The notes: generated by a model from the letters alone, not told the origin. DNA of 64,000 nt from Candidatus Melainabacteria bacterium (GCA_003151275.1 PLXC01000060.1:77098-141097); one strand, 5' to 3'; numbered from the stretch's first letter, positions 1 through 9,947 are shown. A program made the numbers and translations.

Positions 1-1100
1 AAAGTGATAGCAAGACAGGCAGTATTGCCTTTGCTCTCAAACCAACCGCAGATGTAGTCCATGTAAGCACGAGCATCATAGTCGTCGTTGCGCTGCACCG
101 GATAGCCAAGGAACAAGGCGGACATTGCCAGGGTAACGTTCTCGGGCAAGTCATAAATTTTGACGTCAGTATCGGGCACTTCCAAATCAGAAAGCATGTT
201 TTGTAGTGACTGTTCGGTAGGCAGCGTGTCGGGCATGGACTTGCATCCATATATACAACCGACGGCTCGGCCACGATAAAGCAACATAGCGGATCTGGAC
301 AACTTACTTTCGCAAGCCGCTTTGACGCAACCGGTTCTCATGCCTCCTTCCAAATCTGTTATTAGCCACTCGAGATCGTAATCCTGGATTTTGAACTCAT
401 TAAGCGATTCACGATCTATTGGTGGCAAGATCAGGTCAGTGGCGCGCTTGAGGTGGAATTTCCGCGGCGTTGTCGCAGCCCATACGCCAAAAGCGGCCTC
501 AGCCTCAGTTTGCCCTTCAAGGGGAATCGAGTGCTGCGCCGGAATAGAAATCAGCCGTCCGCCACTGCTGTTGTCTGACGGCGATGTAGTCAGCGGTTGT
601 GCCGGTGTCGCATATGCAGCTGCTGCTGGTGGCGCTTGTGTGGTTGGTGGCACCGATGCAGCTGCTTGTGGTGGCATCTGTGTGGCAGGCACCGTCTGCA
701 CAGAACTGCTGTTGTAATTCTTGTACATCTCTTCTTCAGGGCGTGGCGGGATTGGATGCTCTTCAACAGGGTACTGTTCCAATTCTTGGTAAGCGCCAGC
801 CTCCGTGCTCTGATCGATTTCGTCCAAATGTTCTTCCCAGCGCACAGAGGTGTGCGCCTGCACCTTTGGGCTGTTGTTGGAAAAACGAGCCGACAATAAA
901 ATTCGATGATTATGCACGCACACGAACTGAGCAAGAATTTCTTCACCCGCTCGCAAAATCGCTTGGGTAGGAAGAAATCCAGGTAGATTGTCTTTCGGAA
1001 TAATTACAGCGTAGCCGCCAGGCTCATCTTTAACGACCTTGCAGACAACATTCTGGCCAGCTTTATATCCCGATAATTTCCAGGGATTCAACGGACTCAT
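1..1100 (-). CDS. S1-like N-terminal domain protein with Pro/Ala-rich linker, partial (C-terminus off window)
   Basis: This frame is open from an ATG at 1100 to the window edge, about 366 codons without a stop. Residues ~10-70 look like a small OB/S1-type barrel (begins KLSGYKAGQNVVCKVV, then GGYAVIIPK, PGFLPTQAIL and HRILLSARF), which suggests nucleic-acid or ribosome-associated binding. Residues ~95-190 are a low-complexity linker rich in Pro, Ala, Gln and Glu. The C-terminal part (~195 to the edge) is a folded-looking domain with several Cys (GCVKAACES, GCIYGCK) that I cannot place in a family. It is transcribed in the same direction as the downstream-lying genes up to uvrA but is separated from the zinc-ribbon gene by about 65 bases. 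The S1 assignment is by pattern only; the overall function is unknown. Confidence 0.72.
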   Translation of the reverse strand, partial: MSPLNPWKLSGYKAGQNVVCKVVKDEPGGYAVIIPKDNLPGFLPTQAILRAGEEILAQFVCVHNHRILLSARFSNNSPKVQAHTSVRWEEHLDEIDQSTEAGAYQELEQYPVEEHPIPPRPEEEMYKNYNSSSVQTVPATQMPPQAAASVPPTTQAPPAAAAYATPAQPLTTSPSDNSSGGRLISIPAQHSIPLEGQTEAEAAFGVWAATTPRKFHLKRATDLILPPIDRESLNEFKIQDYDLEWLITDLEGGMRTGCVKAACESKLSRSAMLLYRGRAVGCIYGCKSMPDTLPTEQSLQNMLSDLEVPDTDVKIYDLPENVTLAMSALFLGYPVQRNDDYDARAYMDYICGWFESKGNTACLAIT

Positions 1101-1165
1101 CGAGAACCCTATGCTTACCTCTTAGTGACCGTATCAGCGTAGCTGGAACAATTCATAATTCACCT

Positions 1166-1492
1166 TTATCTTACAGGAAAGAACTTGCTCCAAACTGCTT
1201 TCCAGGCTTGTGCAAGTGACCTGCTGGATCTTGAAGCACCAGCCCACTCCTCTCTCTGTACCACATTTGAATGGGAATTCTCGCTGGCGCAGCTCGATTT
1301 TGCCTCAACTGGCTCAACACAGCTTGTTGACTCGGTCTGAAGGGTTTTATGACAAGCCATGCAACTTCCTGCGCATTTGGGATCGATGTCTAACCACGTG
1401 TTGCAACGAGGGCAAGTCATACCCGTGCTTTGCCCTGATGGTGGGCTTAAAGGGCAGTTGCAATTGGGACAAATGAGGCGGTTTTGTAGCAT
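1166..1492 (-). CDS. small zinc-ribbon protein
   Basis: About 108 residues. An N-terminal treble-clef/zinc-ribbon pattern is visible: CPNC, then CPRC about 18 residues later, followed by two further Cys (CAGSC, CHK) that could form a second knuckle. The C-terminal half is Ser-rich and probably unstructured, ending in a basic/aromatic patch (WKAVWSKFFPVR). I chose the ATG at 1492 because it immediately follows the feoA stop and has an AAGAG sequence five bases upstream; starts at 1513, 1516 (ATG) or 1522 (GTG) would overlap feoA by 20-29 bases. Position after fur and feoA suggests a metal-related role, but nothing in the protein proves that. Confidence 0.68.
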   Translation of the reverse strand: MLQNRLICPNCNCPLSPPSGQSTGMTCPRCNTWLDIDPKCAGSCMACHKTLQTESTSCVEPVEAKSSCASENSHSNVVQREEWAGASRSSRSLAQAWKAVWSKFFPVR

Positions 1493-1493
1493 G

Positions 1494-1736
1494 TCATCTC
1501 TTAGTCTTGCCATCATTATCACTATGCGACACTTCGATGAAATTGGCTAGCTGTCTGCCTATCGCGATTTCCAATTGGTTCTTAGAAATAATTATCGGAC
1601 CGCCTGGGATGTTCTTTTGAACTTGGATGCAAGAGCCCTGCCCGATGCCGAAACGCAGGGCCTGGTAGGTAATTTCATCGTTCAGAGTTCTTTCGACGAC
1701 CAACCATTGACCATCTTTTCCATCACTTAACGTCAA
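1494..1736 (-). CDS. feoA: FeoA-domain protein
   Basis: 80 residues matching a stand-alone FeoA/SH3-like domain: a short strand, then LRFGIGQGSCIQVQKNIPGG, then an IIISKNQLEIAIGRQLANFI ending typical of FeoA and of the C-terminal domain of DtxR-type regulators. FeoA normally supports ferrous iron import by FeoB on the cytoplasmic face; no feoB is present in this window. The start is a TTG at 1736, chosen because GAGGTGA lies about five bases upstream and no ATG is available. It follows fur by about 38 bases and abuts the zinc-ribbon gene, so the three probably form one transcript. Confidence 0.82.
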   Translation of the reverse strand: MTLSDGKDGQWLVVERTLNDEITYQALRFGIGQGSCIQVQKNIPGGPIIISKNQLEIAIGRQLANFIEVSHSDNDGKTKR

Positions 1737-1773
1737 ACTGTCACCTCAAAAAAACAACGTGAACTTTATCTAA

Positions 1774-2364
1774 TCAAGTCGGAGTTTTACCAACTCGACT
1801 GGCCGCTTTTCTCGTTTCGTTGCTGCTGCGAGTAGTTTGGGGCGGCGCCTTCTTTAGTTCACGACAGGTGGGGCAGAGCCCAAAAATCTTGAATTGTGCG
1901 TCAATGACTTCAAAGTTGTGGCGGGCCCCGATTTTTTGCCCCGCCTCCTCAAGGAAGTGATCCTCAAACTCCAGTGTCATATTGCAGCCAATGCAAATAA
2001 TATGCTGATGCGGCAACGTGTCTTGCTTAAGTTCGTAATGTTTGTGACCCTCGGCAAAATCTAGTTCCCTCAGTAATCCAAGCGATGAGAGCAGCTTGAG
2101 GGTTCGATAAGCTGTGGCAAGACTGACATTAGAGCCAAGTTCGAGCAATTTAGCGTGCAATTCTTCAGCCGACAAGTGATTGCCGTGCGGCAGGTCGCGA
2201 AAAATCTGCAAGATCGTCTCACGCTGGGCGGTTATACGATGACCGCGTTTGCGCAGCGAGTCAAAAACAGGATCAGAGGGATTGCTCTGTCCGTCTGCCT
2301 GCAGCGCTTTGACGTCTGATGGATTCCTATCTGTCACAAAAAGCTCCTGGCTTTGCGAGAACAT
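1774..2364 (-). CDS. fur: Fur-family metalloregulator
   Basis: 196 residues. An N-terminal winged helix spans about residues 35-115 (RGHRITAQRETILQIF, and the recognition region SLATAYRTLKLL), followed by the dimerisation/metal domain with HQHIICIGC and the second cysteine pair GLCPTC, which form the structural zinc site of Fur/PerR/Zur proteins. The His-rich sensory segment (EGHKHYEL and HQH) is present. The first ~30 residues and the last ~25 (basic and Ser/Thr-rich) extend beyond a typical 140-150 residue Fur. Linkage with feoA suggests iron rather than zinc or peroxide sensing, but the sequence alone does not separate these subfamilies. Confidence 0.9.
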   Translation of the reverse strand: MFSQSQELFVTDRNPSDVKALQADGQSNPSDPVFDSLRKRGHRITAQRETILQIFRDLPHGNHLSAEELHAKLLELGSNVSLATAYRTLKLLSSLGLLRELDFAEGHKHYELKQDTLPHQHIICIGCNMTLEFEDHFLEEAGQKIGARHNFEVIDAQFKIFGLCPTCRELKKAPPQTTRSSNETRKAASRVGKTPT

Positions 2365-2427
2365 ATTCTAGGAGATGTCCGCATACATCATAAAACACCA
2401 ATGAAGCCAGAACAACCAAAAGAAGGT

Positions 2428-5334
2428 TTAGACCAGCGCTTTGTTCAATTTAAGACAGTCCCTGAGGAAATGACCGGTGTGAGATTCCTTGCTTGTCGCC
2501 AATTTCTCAGGTGTGCCTTCAGCCACAATCGTGCCACCGCGATCGCCACCTTCCGGTCCAAGATCGATAATCCAGTCGGCCTGCTTAATTACATCTAGAT
2601 TATGTTCGATAATCAACACAGTGTTGCCGGCGTCAACAAGACGATTGAGTACATGCAGAAGTTTGTCCACATCAGCAAAGGAAAGCCCTGTGGTGGGCTC
2701 GTCCAAAATGAAAATTGTCTTTCCAGTCGAGCGCTTCGAAAGCTGTTCTGCAAGTTTGACTCTTTGCGCTTCGCCACCAGATAAGGTGGTAGCGGATTGA
2801 CCGAGCTTGATGTAGTTCAGTCCAACTTCTTGCATCGTCGTCAATTTAGCTTCAGCCTTGGGCACGTTCGCAAAGAAAACCAAAGCGTCTTCTACCGTCA
2901 TTTCCAAAACATCGCCGATCGACTTGCTTTTGAATTTGACTTCCAAAGTCTCGCGATTGTAGCGAGCTCCTTTGCAAACGTCACAAGTGACAAATACCGA
3001 AGGCAGGAAATTCATTTCAATCTCGTTCATTCCCTCGCCGCGGCAGGCCTCACAACGACCGCCTTTGACGTTGAAAGAGAATCTGCCGGGCAGATAACCT
3101 CGCGCTTTGGCTTCGTTCGTCATGGAGAATATGTCGCGCACCACATCGAACAATCCGGTGTAAGTTGCTGGATTTGAACGAGGCGTTCTGCCAATTGGTG
3201 ATTGATCTATATCGATCACTTTATCGAGATTTTCTACACCAGTTACGCTCGTCACTCCTTTTGGAATTGGAACAGGGCTGCCCAGCTCGTGTTTGAGATA
3301 CTGGTAGAGCAAATCGTTGACAAAACTGGACTTTCCAGAGCCGCTCACACCGGTAACGGCAACAAACTTATTGAGCGGAATATTGACGCTGATGTCTTTC
3401 AGATTGTTTAACTTGGCACCGACAACTTTCAAATATTGACTGTTACCCGGGCGTCTTTTCTTTGGCACCTCGATGGACTTGCGACCTGATAGGTACGCTC
3501 CTGTCGATGAAGTTTTGGATTTACAAATATCGTCAATCGTTCCTTGTGCCACCAAATGGCCACCATGCACACCGGCACCCGGGCCGATGTCGATCAGCCA
3601 ATCTGCTTGCCGCATCGTGTCTTCGTCATGTTCAACAACGAGAAGAGTGTTGCCGAGGTCACGCAATTTTTTCAGGGTCTGGATCAGTCGATTATTATCT
3701 CGCTGGTGCAAACCAACTGACGGTTCATCCAAAACGTAAAGCACTCCGGACAGCCCCGATCCAATTTGAGTAGCTAAGCGAATGCGTTGTGCCTCGCCAC
3801 CAGATAAGGTATTAGCTTGTCTGTCCAAAGTAAGATAATCCAGTCCCACATCTGACAAAAACTTGAGTCGGGCACTGATTTCAATCAACACCTGGTGTGC
3901 GATCGTTTGTTGACGAGTGGTCAACTGATCCGGCAACTTCTCGAAAAAGGTTAGAGCTTTGACTACTGAGAGGGCGCAGACTTGAGCGATGGAAAGATCA
4001 CCTGTGCGAATAGCCAGACTTTCAGGCTTTAGTCGGGAACCCTTGCAAGCGGTGCATGGCATTTGAGTCATGTAATTTTCAATATCGGCGCGAGCTCGAT
4101 CCGATTGAGTTTCATCATGACGTCGAGTCAAATTAGGAATAATGCCTTCAAACGGTTTGCGATATTCCCAGAACTCGCGGCCATCATAAGAATCGTGAGC
4201 AAGCTTGATTTTTTCTTCTCCGGATCCGTAAAGAATGACATGCTGAGCAGCTTTCGGTAGCTTTTCGAAGGGAACGTCTGTTTTGAATTTATAGTGCTTG
4301 GCCAGGGAAGAAAGAATCTGGTCATAATATGGATTGCCGGTTTTGGCCCAGGGATAAATTGCTCCTTCAGCCAAAGTTTTATTTGCGTCAGGCACCACCA
4401 GTGATGGATCCACTTCAAATACCGATCCCAGTCCATGACAGTCAGGACAAGCGCCGTACGGGCTATTGAAGCTGAAGATACGCGGAGAGATTTCTGCAAA
4501 GCTGATGTTGCAATTAGCGCAAGCAAAGTTTTCGGAGAATAAAAGTTCCTGTTTAGCACCATCCGGAGCATCGACTAGATCGACAAGAATGTTGGATTTG
4601 CCCCACTTCAAGCCAAGGGAGAGGCTGTCTGCAAGTCGAGATTGAATAGTGGCGCGCACAACTAATCGATCTATCACCAATTCAATTGTGTGCTTCTTTT
4701 GCTTATCCAATTCGATATCGTCTTCAAGCTGATGAACGACTCCATCAATGCGCACCCGCACAAATCCTTCTTTGCGCAAATCTTGAAAAAGCGACTGGTA
4801 TTCCCCTTTTCGCCCCGAGATGAGGGGAGCTAATATTTGAATCTTCGTACCTTCCGGCAAGGCCAAAACACCATCAACAATTTGATCGATTGTCTGCGGA
4901 TTGATCAGGCGATCGCACTGCGGGCAGTGCGGAGTGCCGCAGCGAGCATAAAGCAAACGCAGATAGTCATATATTTCAGTCACTGTCCCAACAGTTGAGC
5001 GCGGATTATGACTGGTTGACTTTTGATCGATGGAAATCGCCGGACTCAGTCCCTCGATGGCATCAACATCAGGCTTATCCAATTGACCAAGAAACTGACG
5101 CGCATACGCCGAAAGCGATTCAACGTATCGCCTCTGACCTTCGGCAAATATGGTGTCAAAGGCGAGAGAAGATTTTCCCGAGCCACTAACCCCGGTGACA
5201 ACCACCAGCTTGTTTCGCGGAATGGCAATATCGATATTTTTGAGATTGTGCTGACGAGCGCCGCGAACAACAATCTCGTCTCCTGTGGCTGAGCTTTTGG
5301 CCCCATTCTTTGCGCCGTTTTTTTCGCCTACCAT
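2428..5334 (-). CDS. uvrA: excinuclease ABC subunit A
   Basis: 968 residues, normal length for UvrA, the damage-recognition ATPase of nucleotide excision repair. Two ABC modules are visible: Walker [10 protein letters not shown] near residue ~50 and again near ~660, and signatures LSGGEAQRI and [11 protein letters not shown] in the second half of each module. Zinc-binding cysteine motifs are present (CPQCDRL, CANCN with CPDC, CTAC, CEAC with CDVC). The start ATG at 5334 gives a short Lys/Ala-rich leader before the conserved [11 protein letters not shown]. It stands alone, with fur downstream on the same strand (63 bases between uvrA stop and fur ATG). Confidence 0.98.
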   Translation of the reverse strand: MVGEKNGAKNGAKSSATGDEIVVRGARQHNLKNIDIAIPRNKLVVVTGVSGSGKSSLAFDTIFAEGQRRYVESLSAYARQFLGQLDKPDVDAIEGLSPAISIDQKSTSHNPRSTVGTVTEIYDYLRLLYARCGTPHCPQCDRLINPQTIDQIVDGVLALPEGTKIQILAPLISGRKGEYQSLFQDLRKEGFVRVRIDGVVHQLEDDIELDKQKKHTIELVIDRLVVRATIQSRLADSLSLGLKWGKSNILVDLVDAPDGAKQELLFSENFACANCNISFAEISPRIFSFNSPYGACPDCHGLGSVFEVDPSLVVPDANKTLAEGAIYPWAKTGNPYYDQILSSLAKHYKFKTDVPFEKLPKAAQHVILYGSGEEKIKLAHDSYDGREFWEYRKPFEGIIPNLTRRHDETQSDRARADIENYMTQMPCTACKGSRLKPESLAIRTGDLSIAQVCALSVVKALTFFEKLPDQLTTRQQTIAHQVLIEISARLKFLSDVGLDYLTLDRQANTLSGGEAQRIRLATQIGSGLSGVLYVLDEPSVGLHQRDNNRLIQTLKKLRDLGNTLLVVEHDEDTMRQADWLIDIGPGAGVHGGHLVAQGTIDDICKSKTSSTGAYLSGRKSIEVPKKRRPGNSQYLKVVGAKLNNLKDISVNIPLNKFVAVTGVSGSGKSSFVNDLLYQYLKHELGSPVPIPKGVTSVTGVENLDKVIDIDQSPIGRTPRSNPATYTGLFDVVRDIFSMTNEAKARGYLPGRFSFNVKGGRCEACRGEGMNEIEMNFLPSVFVTCDVCKGARYNRETLEVKFKSKSIGDVLEMTVEDALVFFANVPKAEAKLTTMQEVGLNYIKLGQSATTLSGGEAQRVKLAEQLSKRSTGKTIFILDEPTTGLSFADVDKLLHVLNRLVDAGNTVLIIEHNLDVIKQADWIIDLGPEGGDRGGTIVAEGTPEKLATSKESHTGHFLRDCLKLNKALV

Positions 5335-5658
5335 TACGTCCTTTGCCGAGCTAAAACGCGCTCAGATGCCACCATTAGGGGTCGATTTAAATAATATCCC
5401 GTTTCCAAGCGTTCTTGCATCATTTTGGAAAAAGGTGTTACGTTCCTCAAAGCGCAGCTTAAGGAAATTTCGATGCGTAAAAGGTCAGGTTGGCGGCATT
5501 TTTATCTGCCGATTGTTTAGTAGGTTGTTACCCTCGGGTAGATATCTAACAGGAAGCTGTCGCATCATCACACCGCTGCCTCAATCGAAGTCCTCTGGCT
5601 GGCGTCCAGGAGACAATATAAGTTTTAAAAGAGCTAGGAAACCTTGGGGTACTTGGAA
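5335..5658. other. divergent intergenic region uvrA / repeat protein
   Basis: 324 bases separating divergently transcribed uvrA and the Pro/Gln-rich protein, so promoters for both are expected here. A TATAAG sequence at about 5619-5625 is a possible -10 for the rightward gene. A 15-codon reading frame beginning at the ATG at 5473 has an AAGGA seven bases upstream, but it is too short to call. No repeat or strong hairpin was recognised. Confidence 0.4.
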
Positions 5659-7368
5659 ATGTCGCAAAAAGACAGCTCATCGAAGATAAAGGCCCAACAA
5701 GGCGGTACTCCCTCTCCAGCACGAAAAGCCGGCAATACTAAGTACAAAATGCAAGCTGCTCAGCTTGCTCAAGAAGCAGCAAAAATCACAGCTGAGCAAG
5801 AAGCTCAAGCAAATGCCCAAGCTGCCTCTCAGTCCGAAGATACTGTGCGAGGGCTGTGGAAAAGCCGAGTGCTTGCCTCATACAAGGGCAAAGGTTCGAA
5901 AGATTCAAATACTTTGCTCGCCAAAATTTCAGACGGTAAAGCGTCTCTTGAGGTCGGCGATCACTATAAGAGTGTCAACATCCAAGAAGTGATGGTTCAC
6001 ACCGTCGACAAAATGTTCGACATCTTCCAAAACTGCGCTTACGAATTTAACAAAGTGGCAGCGGGCAGCGAGCTTGAGGTCAATTGGATTCGCCCATTTT
6101 TGTCCAAAGAGGTTACCAACAGCTGGCATCAACAGGAAAACGCCAACCTGATTTTCAGCGGCAGAGTTTCGACGCGTCGTTGGACCATGGTTATCAAAGG
6201 GACGACTGAAGAGGTCGCAGTTTTCATCCTACCGGCAGACAAGCTGATTGGTTTTGCCCTCAGTCATAACAATTTTAAGCCATATTTTACGATGACGCCA
6301 ATCAGCGACACGCTTGATGTGCACTGGAGAATCGAAGAGCACAACATGCCGCCTGAGCTCTTCCCAACAATTTATAAGGAACTGTTTGATGGACTGATTA
6401 GGTTTGCCCGGGAAGAGGCTCGTCTGGACGAGACCTTTACGCTCAGGCAAATCGGCATCGTGCCTGCCGTTGAGCCTGAAAAGGAAGCTGAAGAAGACCA
6501 GGCGCGCCAGAAATTTTATCAGGAGCAGTTCTTTCAAGACATGCACTCAAGAGACCACGACTTTAAACCGGCCGAGCCGGTGCCAGATTTCGCCAAACCA
6601 GAGGCGCACAATGCCGCAGTTAGTTCAGGCGGCTGGAAACAAGTGCCGGACATAAACGTGCACAACGCTGATGCTGCGCGCGCCCTGGCCGAACGTTCTG
6701 CCGCCTCGCTGCGCCAGCACACGCCGGCGATGGCGCCTCAATTGCCTGTTCATCAAGTGCCTCCCCAGCCGCACACCCCGCCGGCTATGCCTCCACCGAT
6801 GCCGCCGCAAATGCCGCACCAACCTCAGGCGCCCCAGATGCCGCAGCAGATGCAGCAGATGCCGCACCAGCCTCAGGCGCCGCAGATGCAGCCTCAAATG
6901 CCGCACCAGCCTCAAGCTCCGCACATGCAACCGCAGATGCCGCACCAGCCTCAAGCGCCGCACATGCAGCCGCCAATGCCGCACCAGGCTCAAGCACCGC
7001 AAATGCCAACGCCAATGCCGCTTCATATGCCGCAAATGCAACCGCAATGGCCGGCACTACAGCCACAAAATCCCCCACAGCCGCAAGCGCAGCAACAGTC
7101 TCAGCAGCCCCAACGCGCCCCCCAGGCGCCGCCACCGCAATATCAACAACAGCAACCGCAAAGGCCGGCTAATTTCACAGAGGCATTGTCGGCACTTCTG
7201 TCGTGTCTCGATCAAGAGCTCGAAATTGTGGCGCGAGCTGGCTCGGATGCTTTCGCCCAACGAGATCTAGCGAGAGCCGATGCGGCTTTGAAATTCTCCG
7301 GAAGATTGACGGAGTTCCGCACTTTGGCTAGAGAACTTTATGAATACTATGGCGGCGGCAAAGCTTAG
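5659..7368 (+). CDS. uncharacterised protein with Met/His/Pro/Gln tandem-repeat linker
   Basis: 569 residues from the ATG at 5659; a TTG at 5644 preceded by AGGA is an alternative. Residues ~1-65 are Ala/Gln/Lys-rich. Residues ~70-265 form a folded, mixed alpha/beta-looking domain with no family I recognise. Residues ~350-500 are a low-complexity linker composed of MPHQPQAP-type units, encoded by near-identical 39-base repeats. The last ~65 residues look helical (ALSALLSCLDQELEIVARAG, then a region ending LYEYYGGGKA). There is no signal peptide or membrane segment, so it is probably cytosolic. It is convergent with the kinase gene, whose stop directly abuts it. The domain-linker-domain layout suggests a scaffold or adaptor, but that is inference. 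Confidence 0.8.
   Translation: MSQKDSSSKIKAQQGGTPSPARKAGNTKYKMQAAQLAQEAAKITAEQEAQANAQAASQSEDTVRGLWKSRVLASYKGKGSKDSNTLLAKISDGKASLEVGDHYKSVNIQEVMVHTVDKMFDIFQNCAYEFNKVAAGSELEVNWIRPFLSKEVTNSWHQQENANLIFSGRVSTRRWTMVIKGTTEEVAVFILPADKLIGFALSHNNFKPYFTMTPISDTLDVHWRIEEHNMPPELFPTIYKELFDGLIRFAREEARLDETFTLRQIGIVPAVEPEKEAEEDQARQKFYQEQFFQDMHSRDHDFKPAEPVPDFAKPEAHNAAVSSGGWKQVPDINVHNADAARALAERSAASLRQHTPAMAPQLPVHQVPPQPHTPPAMPPPMPPQMPHQPQAPQMPQQMQQMPHQPQAPQMQPQMPHQPQAPHMQPQMPHQPQAPHMQPPMPHQAQAPQMPTPMPLHMPQMQPQWPALQPQNPPQPQAQQQSQQPQRAPQAPPPQYQQQQPQRPANFTEALSALLSCLDQELEIVARAGSDAFAQRDLARADAALKFSGRLTEFRTLARELYEYYGGGKA
6811..7014 (+). repeat. 39-base in-frame tandem repeat
   Basis: Units starting ATGCCGCACCAGCCTCA begin at 6859, 6898, 6937 and 6976, exactly 39 bases apart, preceded by a related unit at 6811 with a 9-base expansion. 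Each encodes 13 residues (MPHQPQAP followed by a QMQPQ-like tail). The period is a multiple of three, so copy-number change would keep the frame. Confidence 0.9.
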
Positions 7369-8577
7369 TCACTTCTGGATTTGGTAAGTCTGCGCGGCCT
7401 GCTTACCTTTATTCATCGTTTCGTTCCAACGCTGCCAGCAAAAGATAACAGCGAACAGAAGCACCACCATTAGTACCACACTAGAAATCGTGTTTTTAAG
7501 TTCGGACCATTTCTCTTGTTTGATCGCTTTTTCGCGCATGGACCGAGTATTCTTCGGAACAGGAACTGCAGTCAACCCGGAAAATGACTTCTCAATTTCT
7601 AAAGGACGTGGAACGGCCTTTTCAATTTCATCGCGCAATTCAGCCATGGTTTGAAACCGTGCATCCGGTTCTTTGGCTAGTGCCTTGAGAACAATGCTGT
7701 CAACTTTTGCGGGAATCTTCAGATCAGGACGCACGTCCAAAAGAGGGCGAGCCGCCTCGCCGATTTGCTTAGTCATCGTGTCCACGTAATTTCTGCCTAA
7801 GAAAGGAACCGCACCGGTCAGAGCTTCGTACATAACAACACCGATCGAATAAATGTCGGATCTGACATCCAAAGGTGCGCCCATGCATTGCTCCGGGCTC
7901 ATGTAGATTGGACTTCCCCATACTTCTCCAAGCCGCGTCAGGCGCTGCGCTTCCTCCTCGAACCTGGCGATGCCGAAGTCAACGACTTTGACAAAATCGT
8001 TTTGTCCGCCCTGTCGCGAGAGCATGATGTTGCCTGGTTTCAAATCTCTGTGAATAACTCCACAGCGATGCGCATGATCAACGGCCCCGCAGACCTGGGC
8101 GAAAATATCTCGAAAGCGTTCGACGCTGAGAGGTCCCTGAGTTTTCAAAACGGTGGCGAGGTTCGTTCCGGTCAGATAATCCATCACAAAATATGGCTGA
8201 CCGCGCACTGTCGTGCCGTAGTCATAGACTTGCACAATCCGAGGATGGTTGAGGTGGCTTAACAGCTCGGCTTCTCGCTGGAACCGCTTGACGATCAACT
8301 CGTCGTTCAGACCCTGTGTGCGCAATGTCTTGAGAGCGACAATCTTGCTTTTGCCCAGCACCTTAGCTTTGTAGACGACGCTCATACCGCCGTGTCCGAG
8401 AACGGATAAGACGTAGTATCGATTAGCAACCCTGGCACCGACCAGCAAATCTTTGGCGTTTGATGGAATGAAAACCCGGTAACGGGGCAAGCGACCGCTC
8501 GCCATAGGCACAGGAGTGCCAGCCGGTGACTTAAGTAGTGGTTTAGACAGAAGCCGCTTTAGTTGACGGGATTTCAT
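7369..8577 (-). CDS. PknB-type Ser/Thr protein kinase, membrane anchored
   Basis: 402 residues from the ATG at 8577, chosen because AAGG lies just upstream; a TTG at 8601 would add eight residues. The kinase domain starts near residue 50 with the glycine loop GHGGMSVVY, catalytic Lys83 in VALK, HRDLKPGN at ~176-183, DFG at ~200-202 and the activation-segment end GSPIYMSPEQC. Catalytic residues are intact. One membrane segment near residues ~365-387 (VVLMVVLLFAVIFCW) is followed by only ~20 residues, so the kinase is cytoplasmic with almost no extracellular sensor. The first ~45 residues are basic. It would phosphorylate Ser/Thr on unknown targets. Closely related kinases lie at 49-52 kb. Confidence 0.93.
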   Translation of the reverse strand: MKSRQLKRLLSKPLLKSPAGTPVPMASGRLPRYRVFIPSNAKDLLVGARVANRYYVLSVLGHGGMSVVYKAKVLGKSKIVALKTLRTQGLNDELIVKRFQREAELLSHLNHPRIVQVYDYGTTVRGQPYFVMDYLTGTNLATVLKTQGPLSVERFRDIFAQVCGAVDHAHRCGVIHRDLKPGNIMLSRQGGQNDFVKVVDFGIARFEEEAQRLTRLGEVWGSPIYMSPEQCMGAPLDVRSDIYSIGVVMYEALTGAVPFLGRNYVDTMTKQIGEAARPLLDVRPDLKIPAKVDSIVLKALAKEPDARFQTMAELRDEIEKAVPRPLEIEKSFSGLTAVPVPKNTRSMREKAIKQEKWSELKNTISSVVLMVVLLFAVIFCWQRWNETMNKGKQAAQTYQIQK

Positions 8578-8675
8578 CCTTAACCTTCGCTGTCCAATCA
8601 AATATTACTTCAAAAAGTTCAATTAGGCAGACCTAATTCAACTCTTTGTCCTGCCGCACCGAGCGTGATACCACG

Positions 8676-9941
8676 TTAGGGCACACAGGCGTTGATGACA
8701 ATCTGAATCAAGCCCATTCCCAATCCAATGCCACCACCGAGCCACTCTAACAAAGTGAGCTCTTTTGAACAAATTCTTTTGACAAGATTCTCCAACTGCT
8801 GTGAGCTGAACTGATCGATCTTGCGAGCGATTAAAGCGTACATTCCCAAAGCCGGAATCGCCTTCCCAAGCAGCTCTCCCAGTTCCCGCTTCAGGTACGA
8901 ATAGGCAAAAGTGGAAATATCCAGTTTCGCTCTTTTCAGCCAAACTTCTGGGATGGACTCTGGATTGAAGCGCACGATAGCCGAGCGCACAGTGCCCATG
9001 GCCTCCACTTCAACGCGTTTGACGGATTCAAGCAAATCATCCTTGTGCTCAACGATAAAAGTCTCAACAAATTTGACCAGATCCTGCTTGAAACGCGCGA
9101 TCGTTTGCAAGGGTAGCGAACGCATATCGAAGTTAGCGATTTGAATAGCGATTTGATCCCTTATGCCAAATCGCTTGACCAAGTCGTTGATGATTTTCTG
9201 CGATTCCTCCGGCTCTTTTTCGAGGAAGGTGCGCCACTCGTAGCAGACTCGTTTGACACCAATGATCCGGGCCAGAATTTTATAAGGTCCACCGGCGTGA
9301 GCTTGAATCGATTCATCAATAGCATTGATGTTTTGAGGACTGAGCACTGCAACCAGCATGTTTCTTACTTTCACAGGAGTGAGAAACGCTTCGATGATGT
9401 AGGAGGCAATCTCATTGGACTGGTCGAGTTTGATGCGCGTGCTGAGAATAACTTGATCGAATATCTTTTCGGTAATCGCCGCAACTTTCTGTTCACGACC
9501 TTGCTCAACGCTTTCGATCGTCGATTCGACCAGATGCTGCAGCAAGGTTGGACTGAGTTCGGCGATGTCCGAGGCCAGTCGATGCAACTTCGTGGTATCA
9601 CGGAATTCTTTCAGCACCGAATCAACAAACATATCTACTGAGACATAGATATTTTGCTCCGTGACAAGCGTTTCAGCCTGGGCCTTGATGTCTGTGGCCG
9701 TGAGCAAAGTATCCGTCACTGTGGCGGCAACGGCTGTGGCCAGTTTCGATCTGCGTTTAGGGAATATGCCTGGCGTTAGAGGCAGCTGATAAGAGCCGAT
9801 CATGATCGCATCGTACGGTCTGAAAAGAGCGGCAATTGCCATTCGCGTCGCAAACCAACCATGAAATGAATAAACCAATGGCGGAAAGAAGACTTTCCAA
9901 AACATTATCTGCGGATTTACGAATAGGGCTTCCAGACTCAT
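8676..9941 (-). CDS. DUF445-family membrane protein
   Basis: 421 residues. The N-terminus (WKVFFPPLVYSFHGWFATRMAIAALFRPY, then LPLTPGIFPKR) is the hallmark of DUF445/YheB-type proteins. A long helical middle part follows, with a C-terminal hydrophobic segment (GGGIGLGMGLIQIVI, ~400-416). The family function is not established; both ends look membrane-associated with a cytosolic or periplasmic helical bundle between. The ATG at 9941 lies only seven bases from a copy of the dispersed palindromic repeat, so the ribosome binding region is partly made of repeat DNA (GGATAA is the only purine-rich stretch). Confidence 0.85.
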   Translation of the reverse strand: MSLEALFVNPQIMFWKVFFPPLVYSFHGWFATRMAIAALFRPYDAIMIGSYQLPLTPGIFPKRRSKLATAVAATVTDTLLTATDIKAQAETLVTEQNIYVSVDMFVDSVLKEFRDTTKLHRLASDIAELSPTLLQHLVESTIESVEQGREQKVAAITEKIFDQVILSTRIKLDQSNEIASYIIEAFLTPVKVRNMLVAVLSPQNINAIDESIQAHAGGPYKILARIIGVKRVCYEWRTFLEKEPEESQKIINDLVKRFGIRDQIAIQIANFDMRSLPLQTIARFKQDLVKFVETFIVEHKDDLLESVKRVEVEAMGTVRSAIVRFNPESIPEVWLKRAKLDISTFAYSYLKRELGELLGKAIPALGMYALIARKIDQFSSQQLENLVKRICSKELTLLEWLGGGIGLGMGLIQIVINACVP

Positions 9942-9947
9942 TTAGTC

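Noticed and set aside
590..970. Several overlapping open frames on both strands (up to 123 codons)
   Set aside because: They lie inside the S1-like gene, whose frame is open from 1100 to the window edge and encodes coherent protein; the others are Cys/Arg-rich or low-complexity shadows.
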